DNA of 64,000 nucleotides from Listeria grandensis FSL F6-0971 (GCF_000525835.1 NZ_AODD01000006.1:62001-126000), one strand, 5' to 3'. Shown: positions 50,397-59,194, numbered from the stretch's first letter. Notes: generated by a model not told the origin, from the letters alone. Translations and numbers: made by a program.

Positions 50397-50618
50397 ATGA
50401 AAAAGGGACTATCACGATTACTTTTAGTCACGATCGCTATTACAATGATCGTGTCTACGATTCCAGCGTACGAACCGTATGCGGAACAAGGAGTGCCACC
50501 AGCAGAAGGAACAATAGAAGGCGCATCAGAAAAAGCAACGATTAAAACCGTAAACAGTAAACAGTGGGGGTACAATGCTGCTGGCAAACAAGTTGCATCT
50601 AGGTATACCACTAAATAG
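50397..50618 (+). CDS. Small secreted peptide
   Basis: 73 residues from ATG 50397 with AAAGGGG at 50380-50386. A signal peptide ('KKGLSRLLLVTIAITMIVST', cut near 'PAYEPYAEQ') is followed by about 45 polar residues including 'KTVNSKQWGYNAAGKQVA'. No cysteine or sortase motif. Could be a pheromone precursor, a small secreted effector or a bacteriocin-like peptide. No family recognised. Confidence 0.6.
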   Translation: MKKGLSRLLLVTIAITMIVSTIPAYEPYAEQGVPPAEGTIEGASEKATIKTVNSKQWGYNAAGKQVASRYTTK

Positions 50619-50639
50619 TGGCTAATGGAGGTGAGGGCG

Positions 50640-50846
50640 TTGTATAAGAAATGGAATCATTTTTATAATGAGCATCCCTATTGGAGTGTCTTGATAATAG
50701 CTATTGTAAGTGGTGTGATAGGTATTTCAATAGAATTTATAGTAAATGGTGATTTTATGGAAACGGCGATTTATGGAGTATTATTTTATAACATTTTGAT
50801 GTTGTTAAGTGCTAGGAGAAGAGCAAAAAAAATAAAGAATAGTTGA
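50640..50846 (+). CDS. Small two-helix membrane protein
   Basis: 68 residues from TTG 50640 behind GGAGGTGAGGG (50627-50637). Two hydrophobic helices ('WSVLIIAIVSGVIGISIEFI' and 'TAIYGVLFYNILMLLSA') and a basic tail 'RRRAKKIKNS'. It follows the secreted peptide by about 20 nt, so both may form one transcript, for example peptide and immunity or export partner; this is only a context guess. Confidence 0.6.
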   Translation: MYKKWNHFYNEHPYWSVLIIAIVSGVIGISIEFIVNGDFMETAIYGVLFYNILMLLSARRRAKKIKNS

Positions 50847-51227
50847 TGAAGGGAACAAAGTAAATGTAAAGAAAGGGCGCGCTGAAAAAGTGATGCTCTT
50901 TCTTAAGGAAAATGGAAAAATTGTTAGTAAGTAATAGAAATGAAATTTACAAAAAAGGAGTTGAAGTGGTGTGCGTAGCCTTTGTGACTAAGGAAGTGAC
51001 TCTCCACGCCATGACTTTTCTAGAGAATAGGTCCAAACGCATATATAAACAAAGGATTGTTTGATGGGAATATAGAAAATATCACTAATCCATATTTGAT
51101 TAGGCGCTGATAGTTGAAACTTTAAGCTTCCGACTGAATAATATTTAAAAAAACCGTCATTATGTCTTAAAAAGATAAAATGACGGCTTTTTTGATCACC
51201 TCAAATACTACTTTATCAAGTTATAAG
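50847..51227. other. Gene-free stretch ahead of the beta-glucosidase gene
   Basis: No credible coding frame longer than about 15 codons. It contains the terminator at 51154-51194, which may close the small-peptide transcript about 300 nt past its last gene or end an undetected small RNA. Confidence 0.45.
51154..51194 (+). terminator. Rho-independent terminator
   Basis: CCGTCATT (51154-51161) pairs with AATGACGG (51179-51186), followed by CTTTTTTGA. Confidence 0.8.
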
Positions 51228-51286
51228 TTTATACTTTTAAAAAAATAGGGTATAATGAGGATATTACACGAGCTTAATGAGCTTGT
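51228..51286 (+). promoter_or_regulatory. Promoter and likely GntR operator of the GH1 gene
   Basis: TTTATA (51228-51233), 17 nt, TATAAT (51251-51256). Just past the expected transcription start lies the inverted repeat ACGAGCT-TAATG-AGCTTGT (51268-51286), 6 of 7 positions symmetric. A GntR/HutC-type repressor gene follows the glucosidase, so this is a good operator candidate. Confidence 0.5.
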
Positions 51287-51304
51287 CCTTTGGAGGTAGA
51301 AATG

Positions 51305-52696
51305 ATGAAATATGAATTTCCGCAAGATTTTTGGTGGGGTAGTGCTGCTTCAGGTCCGCAAACGGAAGGGGCTGCGGATGTTGATGGCAGAAAACCGAGT
51401 GTTTGGGATCATTGGTACAAGGAGGAACCGGGTCGCTTCTTCAATAATGTTGGACCTGTGAATACGTCTAACTTCTACTATCAATATAAAGCGGATATTC
51501 AGTTGATGAAGGAAACGGGACATAATTCGTTCCGGACGTCGATCCAGTGGTCGCGCTTGATTCCAGATGGGGTTGGTGAAGTGAATCCTAAAGCTGTGGA
51601 ATTTTATAATAATGTGATCGATGAGATGTTGGCAAATGAGGTGGAGCCGTTTATTAACTTGTATCATTTTGATATGCCGATGTCGATGCAGGAATTGGGC
51701 GGCTGGGAAAATCGCGAAGTTGTGGATGCTTATGCTGCTTTCGCTAAAACGTGTTTCGAGTTGTTTGGCGACCGTGTGAAACATTGGTTTACATTTAACG
51801 AGCCGATTGTTCCTGTTGAGGCGGGTTACTTATATGATATGCATTTTCCGAATGTCGTTGATTTCAAGCGTGCGGCACAGGTGGCTTACCATACGACGGT
51901 GGCTCATGCGCTTGCGGTCAAAGCGTATCATGCATTGCAGCAAGATGGTGAAATTGGAATTATCTTGAATTTGACACCATCTTATCCGCGTAGCCAAAAT
52001 CCAGCCGATCTACGCGCTTCACATATTGCAGACTTGATTTTTAATCGAAGCTTCCTAGATCCAGTGACAAAGGGCGAGTTTCCGGCTGATTTGGTGGATA
52101 TTTTGAAAGAGCATGATGCGCTCCCGGTTTATACGGAGGAAGATTTGGCGGTTATTAAGAACAATATTATCGATATTCTAGGTGTGAATTATTACCAGCC
52201 GCGCCGTGTGAAAGCCAAGGAATATGCGGCTCATCCGGATGCGCCGTTTATGCCGGAACACCTATTTGATAACTACGAAATGCCTTATCGTAAAATGAAT
52301 CCATATCGTGGTTGGGAAATTTTTGAGAGGGCGATTTATGATATTGCGATCAATCTGCGTGATAATTACGGCAATATTCCGTTCTTTATTTCGGAAAATG
52401 GGATGGGCGTGGAAGGCGAAGATCGTTATCGTACGGAGTCTGGCTACATCGATGATCATTACCGGATCGCGTTTATTCAAGATCATTTGAAGTGGTTGCA
52501 TAAGGCTATGAGTGAGGGCGCGAACTGTAAAGGATATCATCTGTGGACGTTTATGGATTGCTGGTCGTGGGCAAATGCTTATAAAAATCGCTATGGTTTA
52601 GTTGAAGTGAATCTGGATCAAGATTATAAACGGACGGTGAAATCTTCTGGGCGTTGGTACAAGGCGCTTTCAGATAATCATGGCTTTGATGCTTAA
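51305..52696 (+). CDS. Glycoside hydrolase family 1 (6-phospho-beta-glucosidase type)
   Basis: 463 residues from ATG 51305 (GGAGG at 51292-51296, 8 nt); ATG 51302 and GTG 51290-type starts are also in frame. GH1 barrel: 'FPQDFWWGSAASGPQTEG' at the start, acid/base Glu in 'WFTFNEPIVP' and nucleophile Glu in 'PFFISENGMG'. Cytosolic hydrolysis of phosphorylated beta-glucosides imported by a PTS, though no PTS gene is adjacent. Downstream GntR gene probably represses it. Counterpart of lmo0574 (from memory). Confidence 0.92.
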   Translation: MKYEFPQDFWWGSAASGPQTEGAADVDGRKPSVWDHWYKEEPGRFFNNVGPVNTSNFYYQYKADIQLMKETGHNSFRTSIQWSRLIPDGVGEVNPKAVEFYNNVIDEMLANEVEPFINLYHFDMPMSMQELGGWENREVVDAYAAFAKTCFELFGDRVKHWFTFNEPIVPVEAGYLYDMHFPNVVDFKRAAQVAYHTTVAHALAVKAYHALQQDGEIGIILNLTPSYPRSQNPADLRASHIADLIFNRSFLDPVTKGEFPADLVDILKEHDALPVYTEEDLAVIKNNIIDILGVNYYQPRRVKAKEYAAHPDAPFMPEHLFDNYEMPYRKMNPYRGWEIFERAIYDIAINLRDNYGNIPFFISENGMGVEGEDRYRTESGYIDDHYRIAFIQDHLKWLHKAMSEGANCKGYHLWTFMDCWSWANAYKNRYGLVEVNLDQDYKRTVKSSGRWYKALSDNHGFDA

Positions 52697-52738
52697 TTAT
52701 ATGATAAAATAAAAGAAAAAAAAGAGGTGTTTGGCATC

Positions 52739-53467
52739 ATGGCGAATAATCAGACAAAATATAGTTTTATCGCGGAAGAGTTGAAAAAGCGTATTTTCGC
52801 TAAGAAATATCCTCTTGATAAGCCAATTCCGGATGAGATGTCACTTGCGAAGGAATTTGATTGTAGTCGTATGACGATGAAAAAAGCACTGGAAGTTCTT
52901 GTTTTGGAAGGGCTATTGTATCGTAAGCGGGGGCACGGGACGTTTATTATTAAGTCAGCGCTCGATATGGATCGGCTCCATATTCATAGTCAGGAAGTAA
53001 ATGGATTTACGAAGTTGTTGGAAGGGCGCGATGTGGAAAGTAAGATCGTGGACTTTCAGGTAACTTTTCCGGATGTACATGTGGCGGAGCGGTTGAATAT
53101 TGATTTGGAGACGCCGGTTTATGATATTGTGCGGGCGCGGATTCTGGACGGGGAGCCGTATGTTTTAGAGCATACGTGCATGCCGGTAGCGTTGATTCCC
53201 GGTGTGACGCAGCAAGTGTTGGAGCATTCGATTTATACGCATATTCGCGAGGAACTGAATTTAAAAATTGCGAGTTCCTACAAGCAAATTCGGGCGGATA
53301 AGCCGAATGAGTTGGATTTTCAGTATCTGGATTGTGCGCAAGATGATCCGGTGATCGAGGTCGAGCAAACGGTTTATTTGAATAATGGGATGGCGTTTGA
53401 ATACTCGAAGTCGCGCCATCGTTATGATAAGTTTGTGTTTACGACGGTGAATATTGCTAGGCGGTAA
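52739..53467 (+). CDS. GntR/HutC-family transcriptional regulator with UTRA domain
   Basis: 242 residues from ATG 52739 (GAGGTG at 52723-52728). N-terminal winged HTH ('IPDEMSLAKEFDCSRMTMKK', 'RKRGHGTFI') and C-terminal UTRA ligand-binding domain ('YDIVRARILDGEPYVLEHTC'). Probably senses a phosphorylated sugar and represses the GH1 gene 42 nt upstream. Matches the lmo0574-lmo0575 arrangement (from memory). Confidence 0.92.
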   Translation: MANNQTKYSFIAEELKKRIFAKKYPLDKPIPDEMSLAKEFDCSRMTMKKALEVLVLEGLLYRKRGHGTFIIKSALDMDRLHIHSQEVNGFTKLLEGRDVESKIVDFQVTFPDVHVAERLNIDLETPVYDIVRARILDGEPYVLEHTCMPVALIPGVTQQVLEHSIYTHIREELNLKIASSYKQIRADKPNELDFQYLDCAQDDPVIEVEQTVYLNNGMAFEYSKSRHRYDKFVFTTVNIARR

Positions 53468-53476
53468 AATGGGGGA

Positions 53477-53511
53477 GGCTGTGTTTCTTTGATGAGGCGC
53501 AGTCTTTTTTT
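53477..53511 (+). terminator. Terminator after the GntR gene
   Basis: GGCTGTGTTTC (53477-53487) pairs with GAGGCGCAGTC (53494-53504), four G-U pairs, then seven T. Confidence 0.8.
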
Positions 53512-53576
53512 AGTGGAGAAATGGCGGGGAATGTGCTATGTTGATTTTATGAAAATAGCGATGGGGTGCGGTGGAT

Positions 53577-54227
53577 ATGATACATATTTTAGTGGTGGAT
53601 GATAATTCGTTTATTACGGGCGGACTAGAGATTATTCTTGGAACGATGGATGGGATTGAAGTGGTTGGAACGGCTGCGGACGGGGCAGAGGCCGTAGCAT
53701 TTTGTCAGGAGCATGAGGTGGATGTGGTTTTGATGGATGTGCGGATGCCTGGGATGGACGGGGTTCAGGCGACGAAAGTGATTACGGAAACAACGCAGAC
53801 AAAAGTGATTATTTTGACGACATTTGATGATGACGCGTTTATTTTGAAGGCGATTGAGAACGGAGCGAAGGGCTATTTGCTGAAAAATAATGATCCGCAG
53901 ATGATTCACCATGCGATTGTGAGTGTGATGCAAAATCAAAGTATTATTCAAGATGAAATTTGGGATAAGGTGAAGCGCTCGCTACAGGATGAGGTGATGC
54001 CTGCTGCTCCTGATTTGAGTGGATTGCACTTGACGGCGCGAGAAATGGATGTGATGAAGGCTATTGCAAGCGGTCTTTCAAACAAGGAAATCGCGAAGAA
54101 TTTATTTATTTCGGAAGGAACGGTTGCCAATAATATTTCGGCACTCCTTGGAAAATTAGGATTAGATCACCGAACGCAGCTCGCGATCTTGTATTTGACG
54201 GGCAAAATTGGAGGCGTTGAAGGGTGA
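53577..54227 (+). CDS. NarL/LuxR-family response regulator
   Basis: 216 residues from ATG 53577; GTG 53571 is in frame but overlaps the GGGGTGCGGTGG ribosome binding site. Receiver domain with phospho-acceptor Asp in 'VVLMDVRMPGMDG' and a C-terminal LuxR HTH ('HLTAREMDVMKAIASGLSNK', 'ISEGTVANNISALLGKLG'). Pairs with the kinase whose GTG start overlaps its stop. Likely regulates the ABC exporter downstream. Confidence 0.93.
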   Translation: MIHILVVDDNSFITGGLEIILGTMDGIEVVGTAADGAEAVAFCQEHEVDVVLMDVRMPGMDGVQATKVITETTQTKVIILTTFDDDAFILKAIENGAKGYLLKNNDPQMIHHAIVSVMQNQSIIQDEIWDKVKRSLQDEVMPAAPDLSGLHLTAREMDVMKAIASGLSNKEIAKNLFISEGTVANNISALLGKLGLDHRTQLAILYLTGKIGGVEG

Positions 54228-55372
54228 CGAGGTATAAGCTAACGCTGGATGTGGCGTTTTGTTTGTTGCTGATCGTATATTTATTTGAGGAAAATACGCC
54301 AAGTGGGATGATTGCCCTCTATTTATTGCATTTTTTGCTGTATATTTCGGTGACGTTATTGTCGTTTATTCTTGTGCGGTACCAGCTGGGAATTCGGCTA
54401 GGGTTAATTGGGCTGGTTTGGTTGGTAAGCGTCTGGTATTTGCCTCTGATGTTGCTATTAATGCCGTTTTGTACGCTAGCTTTGTTATTGCGTGATGAGA
54501 AGTGTCCACCGAAATGGATAGGATGCGCTGTGATTTTAACCCTGATTCCGTTATTTTTCGGAGGGTACACGTTGATTTATGTAGGAATTAGTATTTTTGT
54601 CGGTGCTTTTTATTGGTATTTGAACCGGGCGGCGTATGTCATGACGGAGATGGAGCTAGAGAATGAAGGGATGCGTGTGAAGCTGGATGGTTTTGCGGCG
54701 AGGCTCGATGCTGCGGAAACGAATAATATCCGGCAGACGTATTTGGCGAAGCTTGAGGAACGGAACGCGCTATCTCATCAGATTCATGACCAGTTGGGGC
54801 ATTCGCTGACGGGTGGTTTGATGCAGCTTGAGGCCGCGAAGGCATTGCTTAAAACGGATCGGGAAAAAGCGGCAGAACTGCTAGATAATGCGATTTTGAT
54901 CAATAAGTCGGGCATTGAGGAGATTCGCAAGACGCTTAAAATGACTAAACCTGCTCAGGAAAGTTTAGCGATTAATCGCGTGAAGGCGCAGCTAGAGACA
55001 TTTGAGGCACAGTACGGGATTCGGACGATTTTTCAAACGCAAGGAATCGTTGCAAAAGTGACGCAAGCGATGTGGTATGTTTTCATCCAAAATTTGACGG
55101 AAGGTTTGACGAATATATTGAAATATAGCCAAGCGAGCCGCGTGGATGTGACGTTGACGGTTTTGAATAAGTTTGTGCGTTTGGAGTTGAAGGATAATGG
55201 TGTTGGTGCAGAATCCGTAACGAAAAGCCTTGGTTTGATGGGAATGGAGGAGCGAACGGCGAAACTTGGTGGCAAGCTGATTATTGATGCAACGGATGGA
55301 TTTACGCTCGTGACGCTGATTCCGCTCGAAAACGTGAAGCATGTGAAAAAATTCGTGAGATCTTCACGGTAA
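54224..55372 (+). CDS. Sensor histidine kinase (HisKA_3/NarX-LnrJ-like)
   Basis: 382 residues from GTG 54224. Five to six N-terminal membrane segments without a large extracellular domain (intramembrane-sensing type), a coiled linker, then the dimerisation/phosphorylation helix 'SHQIHDQLGHSLTGG' with the phospho-His and an HATPase domain ('QNLTEGLTNILKYSQASRVD', 'LKDNGVGAE', 'GLMGMEERTAKLGG'). With the ABC genes it resembles the Bacillus lnrJK-lnrLMN (yfiJKLMN) module that senses and exports linear polyenes, with kinase and regulator order swapped. Confidence 0.9.
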   Translation: MTRYKLTLDVAFCLLLIVYLFEENTPSGMIALYLLHFLLYISVTLLSFILVRYQLGIRLGLIGLVWLVSVWYLPLMLLLMPFCTLALLLRDEKCPPKWIGCAVILTLIPLFFGGYTLIYVGISIFVGAFYWYLNRAAYVMTEMELENEGMRVKLDGFAARLDAAETNNIRQTYLAKLEERNALSHQIHDQLGHSLTGGLMQLEAAKALLKTDREKAAELLDNAILINKSGIEEIRKTLKMTKPAQESLAINRVKAQLETFEAQYGIRTIFQTQGIVAKVTQAMWYVFIQNLTEGLTNILKYSQASRVDVTLTVLNKFVRLELKDNGVGAESVTKSLGLMGMEERTAKLGGKLIIDATDGFTLVTLIPLENVKHVKKFVRSSR

Positions 55373-55454
55373 GAAAGTGAGTATTTGCACTGTTGCGATG
55401 CTCGCTTTTTTTCTATACTAGGAAGTAAGATAAGCATGGAAATGAGGGAACGCA

Positions 55455-56393
55455 ATGAAAATCGTAGAAATTGAGCAACTAACGAAGAAATTTGAGAAAA
55501 ATATTGCAGTGGATAATCTGGATTTGGTCATTGAAGAAGGGCAGATTTTTGGATTGCTTGGGCCAAATGGTGCTGGGAAAAGTACAACGATCAGCGTTTT
55601 ATGTGGACTTTTGAAGAAGAATACGGGTGTGATACGACTTTTTGGTGAGGAGCAGGAGCAACATAGTTTGGAGATTAAGCAGCGAATTGGCTTGGTGCCT
55701 CAGGATATTGCGCTGTACAATGATTTGTCGGCGTTTGAGAATGTGCGCTTTTTTGCGGGGCTTTATGGGCTTCGTGGGAAGGAACTGGATGCGGCAGCGG
55801 AGACAGCACTGGAGTTTGTTGGTTTGGCGGACAAGCGGAAGGAGAAGCCGGGTACTTTTTCAGGTGGCATGAAGCGGCGCCTCAATATTGCGTGTGCGAT
55901 CGCGCATAAACCAGCGCTGATTATTATGGATGAGCCGACGGTCGGAATTGACCCGCAGTCTAGAAACTACATTTTGAAGTCGATTAAAAAGCTGAATGCG
56001 TCGGGTTGTACGATCATTTATACAAGTCATTATATGGAAGAAGTCGAGGAGTTGTGTGATTATATTGCGATTATCGACCATGGCAAAGTGATCGCGGAAG
56101 GTACTAAAGAACAGCTTGTGAGTCTGGTTTCCGATATGAAAGAAATGCGAATCGTTGTGGATGAGGTTGCAAAAGTGGATCTGGACGAATTGCGGACGAT
56201 TTCTGGAATCCAACTAGTGGAAGTACTGGCTGGCAATACGCTGAAAATTACTTCAAACAGTGAAGTGAATAACTTGAATACGGTATTAGAAGCCTTGATT
56301 CGTCATTCGGCGGAAGTCGTCGAGATGAACCAGCAAACGCTGAATTTGGAAACGGTCTTTTTAAACCTAACAGGCCGCAAATTACGAGATTAG
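55455..56393 (+). CDS. ABC transporter ATP-binding protein (LnrL/CcmA-type)
   Basis: 312 residues. Walker A 'LLGPNGAGKSTTISVLCGL', signature 'GTFSGGMKRRLNIACAI', Walker B 'ALIIMDEPTVGIDP', and H-loop 'IYTSHYMEEVEELC'. The C-terminal ~85 residues are the DUF4162-like tail of drug exporters. Works with the two permeases that follow. Confidence 0.93.
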   Translation: MKIVEIEQLTKKFEKNIAVDNLDLVIEEGQIFGLLGPNGAGKSTTISVLCGLLKKNTGVIRLFGEEQEQHSLEIKQRIGLVPQDIALYNDLSAFENVRFFAGLYGLRGKELDAAAETALEFVGLADKRKEKPGTFSGGMKRRLNIACAIAHKPALIIMDEPTVGIDPQSRNYILKSIKKLNASGCTIIYTSHYMEEVEELCDYIAIIDHGKVIAEGTKEQLVSLVSDMKEMRIVVDEVAKVDLDELRTISGIQLVEVLAGNTLKITSNSEVNNLNTVLEALIRHSAEVVEMNQQTLNLETVFLNLTGRKLRD

Positions 56394-56411
56394 AGAGGGG
56401 AAGTTGGGCAG

Positions 56412-57518
56412 ATGATGATTTTTCATATTATGTTGAAGGCAATCAAGCTCACGCTGCGTGATAAGGGCTATTTTCTCTATATGTTAATTTTTCCATTAGC
56501 GCTGATTCTAGTGTTAGGGAGCGTGTTGCAGGATAGCTTTAGCAGTGATGTCAAGCTTGATAAGATGACGATAGAGTACGTGGTGCAAAAGGAAAGCCCG
56601 CTAGGCAAGGGGTTTGAGCAGTTCGCAAAAGACGCCAGCGGGAAACAGATTACGTTTAAGGAAGCAAAAAGCGCGAAAGCCGGCAAAAGTGCAGTCGAAA
56701 ATGGAGATGCGGTCGGATTTGTTGCGGTTGCGGATGATTTGACGGTGACGACCAACTCACCAAGCGCTATCGAGATGAGTGTATTGAATGGTTATTTAGA
56801 CCAGTTTACGGCGCAATATCAGTTGGCGAGCACGATTGTAAAAGTAGACAAGACGCAAGCAAGTGTGTTGCAAAATCCACCGAAACCGTCTGATACGGCT
56901 GTTCATATCGAAAAGCAGGCGTCAGGAAATAAGATTAGTGCATTTGAATATTATGCGGTTGCGATGATTGCGATGGTGATGATGTTTGGGATCAACAGTG
57001 GTATCAACGTGTTTCGTGAGGAGAAGGTGCGCCATACAGATGTGCGATTGTTCATTGCACCAATCAAGAAATCTACGGCGATTATCGGGAATTTTCTCGG
57101 CGCGATTTTTATGCAGGTTGTGGCGCTTCTGTTGCTAATGGTGGTTTCAAATCTCTTTTTCGGGGTGAGCTGGGGGCCATATGTTGCGGTGATTTTCGTG
57201 ATTTACTTTAGCTTGTTGTTCTTGTCGGTGGCGCTTGGAATGGCGGTCGACGTGTTTAGTAACGGGAACCCTGCGGCGACGGGAGCGGCGTCGATACTTG
57301 TGCAAGTGTTCGCTTTTCTCGGAGGCGCGTACTTCCCGACTGGAGACGGCTTAATGTCGAAGCTTTCACCGATTGGCTGGGTGCGTATCGGCGTTCGTGA
57401 TGTGATGTATAATCAGGATGTGGCTGCAGCTGTCATACCAATCGCGACTAATTTATTGATAACTGCTGTGCTTGTCGTCATGATGAGCTTGTGGATTCGT
57501 CGAAAGGAAGTGTATTAA
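56412..57518 (+). CDS. ABC-2 type permease (LnrM-like)
   Basis: 368 residues. One N-terminal membrane helix, a ~140-residue extracellular domain, then five C-terminal helices: the ABC2_membrane_3 layout of drug and peptide exporters. 'SAFEYYAVAMIAMVMMFGIN' and 'FLGGAYFPTGDG' are typical. Tandem ATG at 56412/56415. Cotranscribed with the ATPase and second permease. Confidence 0.9.
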   Translation: MMIFHIMLKAIKLTLRDKGYFLYMLIFPLALILVLGSVLQDSFSSDVKLDKMTIEYVVQKESPLGKGFEQFAKDASGKQITFKEAKSAKAGKSAVENGDAVGFVAVADDLTVTTNSPSAIEMSVLNGYLDQFTAQYQLASTIVKVDKTQASVLQNPPKPSDTAVHIEKQASGNKISAFEYYAVAMIAMVMMFGINSGINVFREEKVRHTDVRLFIAPIKKSTAIIGNFLGAIFMQVVALLLLMVVSNLFFGVSWGPYVAVIFVIYFSLLFLSVALGMAVDVFSNGNPAATGAASILVQVFAFLGGAYFPTGDGLMSKLSPIGWVRIGVRDVMYNQDVAAAVIPIATNLLITAVLVVMMSLWIRRKEVY

Positions 57519-57519
57519 A

Positions 57520-58668
57520 ATGCAACAAGTTGGATGGATATTTAGGCATAATTTGAAAAGTCTCACGCAGAGCAAGGCGAAATTGCTGATGATTATTGGC
57601 TTGCCGATTTTGAGTATTTTAATCTATTTTCTTTCGTACGGTGCGCAATCGACGACTGCCGGGCTGAAAATTGGTTTGGTAAATGAGGATCCAGGCGCGT
57701 ATACGACGCAAATGGTGACGTGGATGAAGGCGGACAATAAAGAGGCGCAGTCGGTTTCACTATCCGATGGAAACAAGAAACTCACGAGTGGATCGCTAGA
57801 TGCGCTTGTTATTTTTGAAAAGGGATCGGAAAAAAGTATCGAGGCTCTTGATCCGCAAGATATTACGGTGAAATCGATTCAAGGCGATACGGTGAACAAG
57901 ACGGTGAAGGCTACAGTGAACGCTTCACTCACCAATATGATGACGATGATGAAGGCGAGTCAAAATAGCGGACAAGATTTCTCTAAATACGCGAGTACAT
58001 TCGACCAATCTAAAATTAGCGTGACGCAAAAAACGACAAGCACACAGCAAGATGTTGTTTTGATGATGTCGATGCAAATTCTTGGTTTTCTATGTATGAT
58101 GTTGCTGTACGCGGCGGGGAATCTAGGCGAATTAATTTTGCAGGAAAAAGAAGATGGCACGTTTTACCGACTTATGTCCACACCGCTTAGTAGCAAGGTT
58201 TACCTATTTGGGAATGCGCTTTTCTCGTTAGCGGTTGTTGTGACGGAGATTCTGATTTGTCTCGTAGCGATGCGATTTGCATTTGGCATTGATCCAGGGG
58301 TATCTTATTTTGCCCTATTTGGTATCCTGTTTATTTTCGCAATCATGGCAGTGCTTCTATCGCTCGCTTTAGGATTCACAGCGACGAGCAGAAAGAGCGT
58401 CAGCGGTTTGCAAATGATTCTATTCACATTGACAAGCTTGCTATCTGGCGCGCTCATTCCAGTAGCCATCATGCCAAGCTTCATGCAAAAAATCGCCGAA
58501 TTCATGCCACAGTATTGGGTCATGGACGCGATCACGACACTACAGCAAAATGGCAATTTGGCCTCTATCAGTCTGAATATCGCGATTCTGCTAGGCTACG
58601 CATTACTGTTCTTCTGCATTGCCAGCTACAAATTCACAAAAAATACACGCGTCCATTCGTTTGTATAA
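57520..58668 (+). CDS. ABC-2 type permease (LnrN-like)
   Basis: 382 residues, same topology as the preceding permease and begins 1 nt after it. Contains 'LILQEKEDGTFYRLMSTPLS' and 'LTSLLSGALIPVAIMPSFM'. Two different permeases with one ATPase is the linearmycin-exporter pattern. Its last 43 nt overlap, convergently, the long form of the doc-like gene. Confidence 0.9.
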   Translation: MQQVGWIFRHNLKSLTQSKAKLLMIIGLPILSILIYFLSYGAQSTTAGLKIGLVNEDPGAYTTQMVTWMKADNKEAQSVSLSDGNKKLTSGSLDALVIFEKGSEKSIEALDPQDITVKSIQGDTVNKTVKATVNASLTNMMTMMKASQNSGQDFSKYASTFDQSKISVTQKTTSTQQDVVLMMSMQILGFLCMMLLYAAGNLGELILQEKEDGTFYRLMSTPLSSKVYLFGNALFSLAVVVTEILICLVAMRFAFGIDPGVSYFALFGILFIFAIMAVLLSLALGFTATSRKSVSGLQMILFTLTSLLSGALIPVAIMPSFMQKIAEFMPQYWVMDAITTLQQNGNLASISLNIAILLGYALLFFCIASYKFTKNTRVHSFV

Positions 58669-59021
58669 TAAAAAATTCCGCGGTGCCCAACTAACGAAGC
58701 ATCGCGGAATTTTTTTTCAATCCAATCAGAAATCTTGGGCAACTCCATATTACTATCTAGCGCAATGGCTACCGTGAAATCCTCCGCATCTTGATTGCTT
58801 GCCAAGAGCTGCCAACCATTACATTTCAAAAATAAACCTAAAGAAGCAAGCGCTGTTCTGTTATTCGCATTCGCAAAACAGTGTTGGATGATCAAGCTTT
58901 TGTATAGTATCCCAGCCTTGTCATGTAGCGTAGGATAAAGCTCCCGTTCAAAAACGATCTGTTTTGGCTGCTCGATGCACATGTTAAGCGATCCGGGCTC
59001 CGTCAAATAACGAATCGTCAT
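58626..59021 (-). CDS. Doc-type (Fic fold) toxin with altered catalytic motif
   Basis: 131 residues as open frame. Start ATG 59021 overlaps the antitoxin stop (ATGA). Doc layout 'IRYLTEPGSLNMCIEQPKQI', 'YPTLHDKAGILYKSLIIQH', and the Fic motif 'HCFANANNRTALASLGLFL'. In P1 Doc the motif is HxFxDANKRTA; here Asp and Lys are both replaced by Asn. The last ~25 residues come from reading through the terminator; if the A8 run at 58711-58718 had seven A, the protein would end at 58691 with 110 residues, a normal Doc length. Doc phosphorylates EF-Tu in the known case; activity here is doubtful. Confidence 0.7.
   Translation of the reverse strand: MTIRYLTEPGSLNMCIEQPKQIVFERELYPTLHDKAGILYKSLIIQHCFANANNRTALASLGLFLKCNGWQLLASNQDAEDFTVAIALDSNMELPKISDWIEKKFRDASLVGHRGIFYYTNEWTRVFFVNL
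58671..58717. terminator. Terminator between the ABC permease and doc-like genes
   Basis: AAAAATTCCGCGGTGC (58671-58686) pairs with GCATCGCGGAATTTTT (58699-58714) with one G-T, flanked by A and T tracts on either side, so it can work for both strands. The annotated long doc frame reads through it. Confidence 0.85.
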
Positions 59022-59194
59022 CGATCGACTAAACCGCGGAATGCTTGGTCATATTCGTCTAGCACTTCTTCGGCCATTTTTAGGAAATCGGGAGAGACAG
59101 CATCTTTTTTCTCAGCAGCTTTTCTAAGTTCTACAACATTATCTTTGATCACGAATTCAACATTATCGCCAGAAACGATTTTCAATTTTGTCAT
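59018..59194 (-). CDS. Phd-like antitoxin (58 aa)
   Basis: A 58-codon gene from ATG 59194 with GAGGTG directly upstream (59197-59202). N-terminal 'KLKIVSGDNVEFVIKDN' looks like an AbrB/MazE-type strand region and the C-terminal 'SPDFLKMAEEVLDEYDQAF' plus 'RGLVDR' resembles the toxin-neutralising Phd tail. Stop overlaps the doc-like start by ATGA, the standard coupling of phd-doc modules. Such modules autoregulate; no operator palindrome was identified. Confidence 0.75.
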   Translation of the reverse strand: MTKLKIVSGDNVEFVIKDNVVELRKAAEKKDAVSPDFLKMAEEVLDEYDQAFRGLVDR

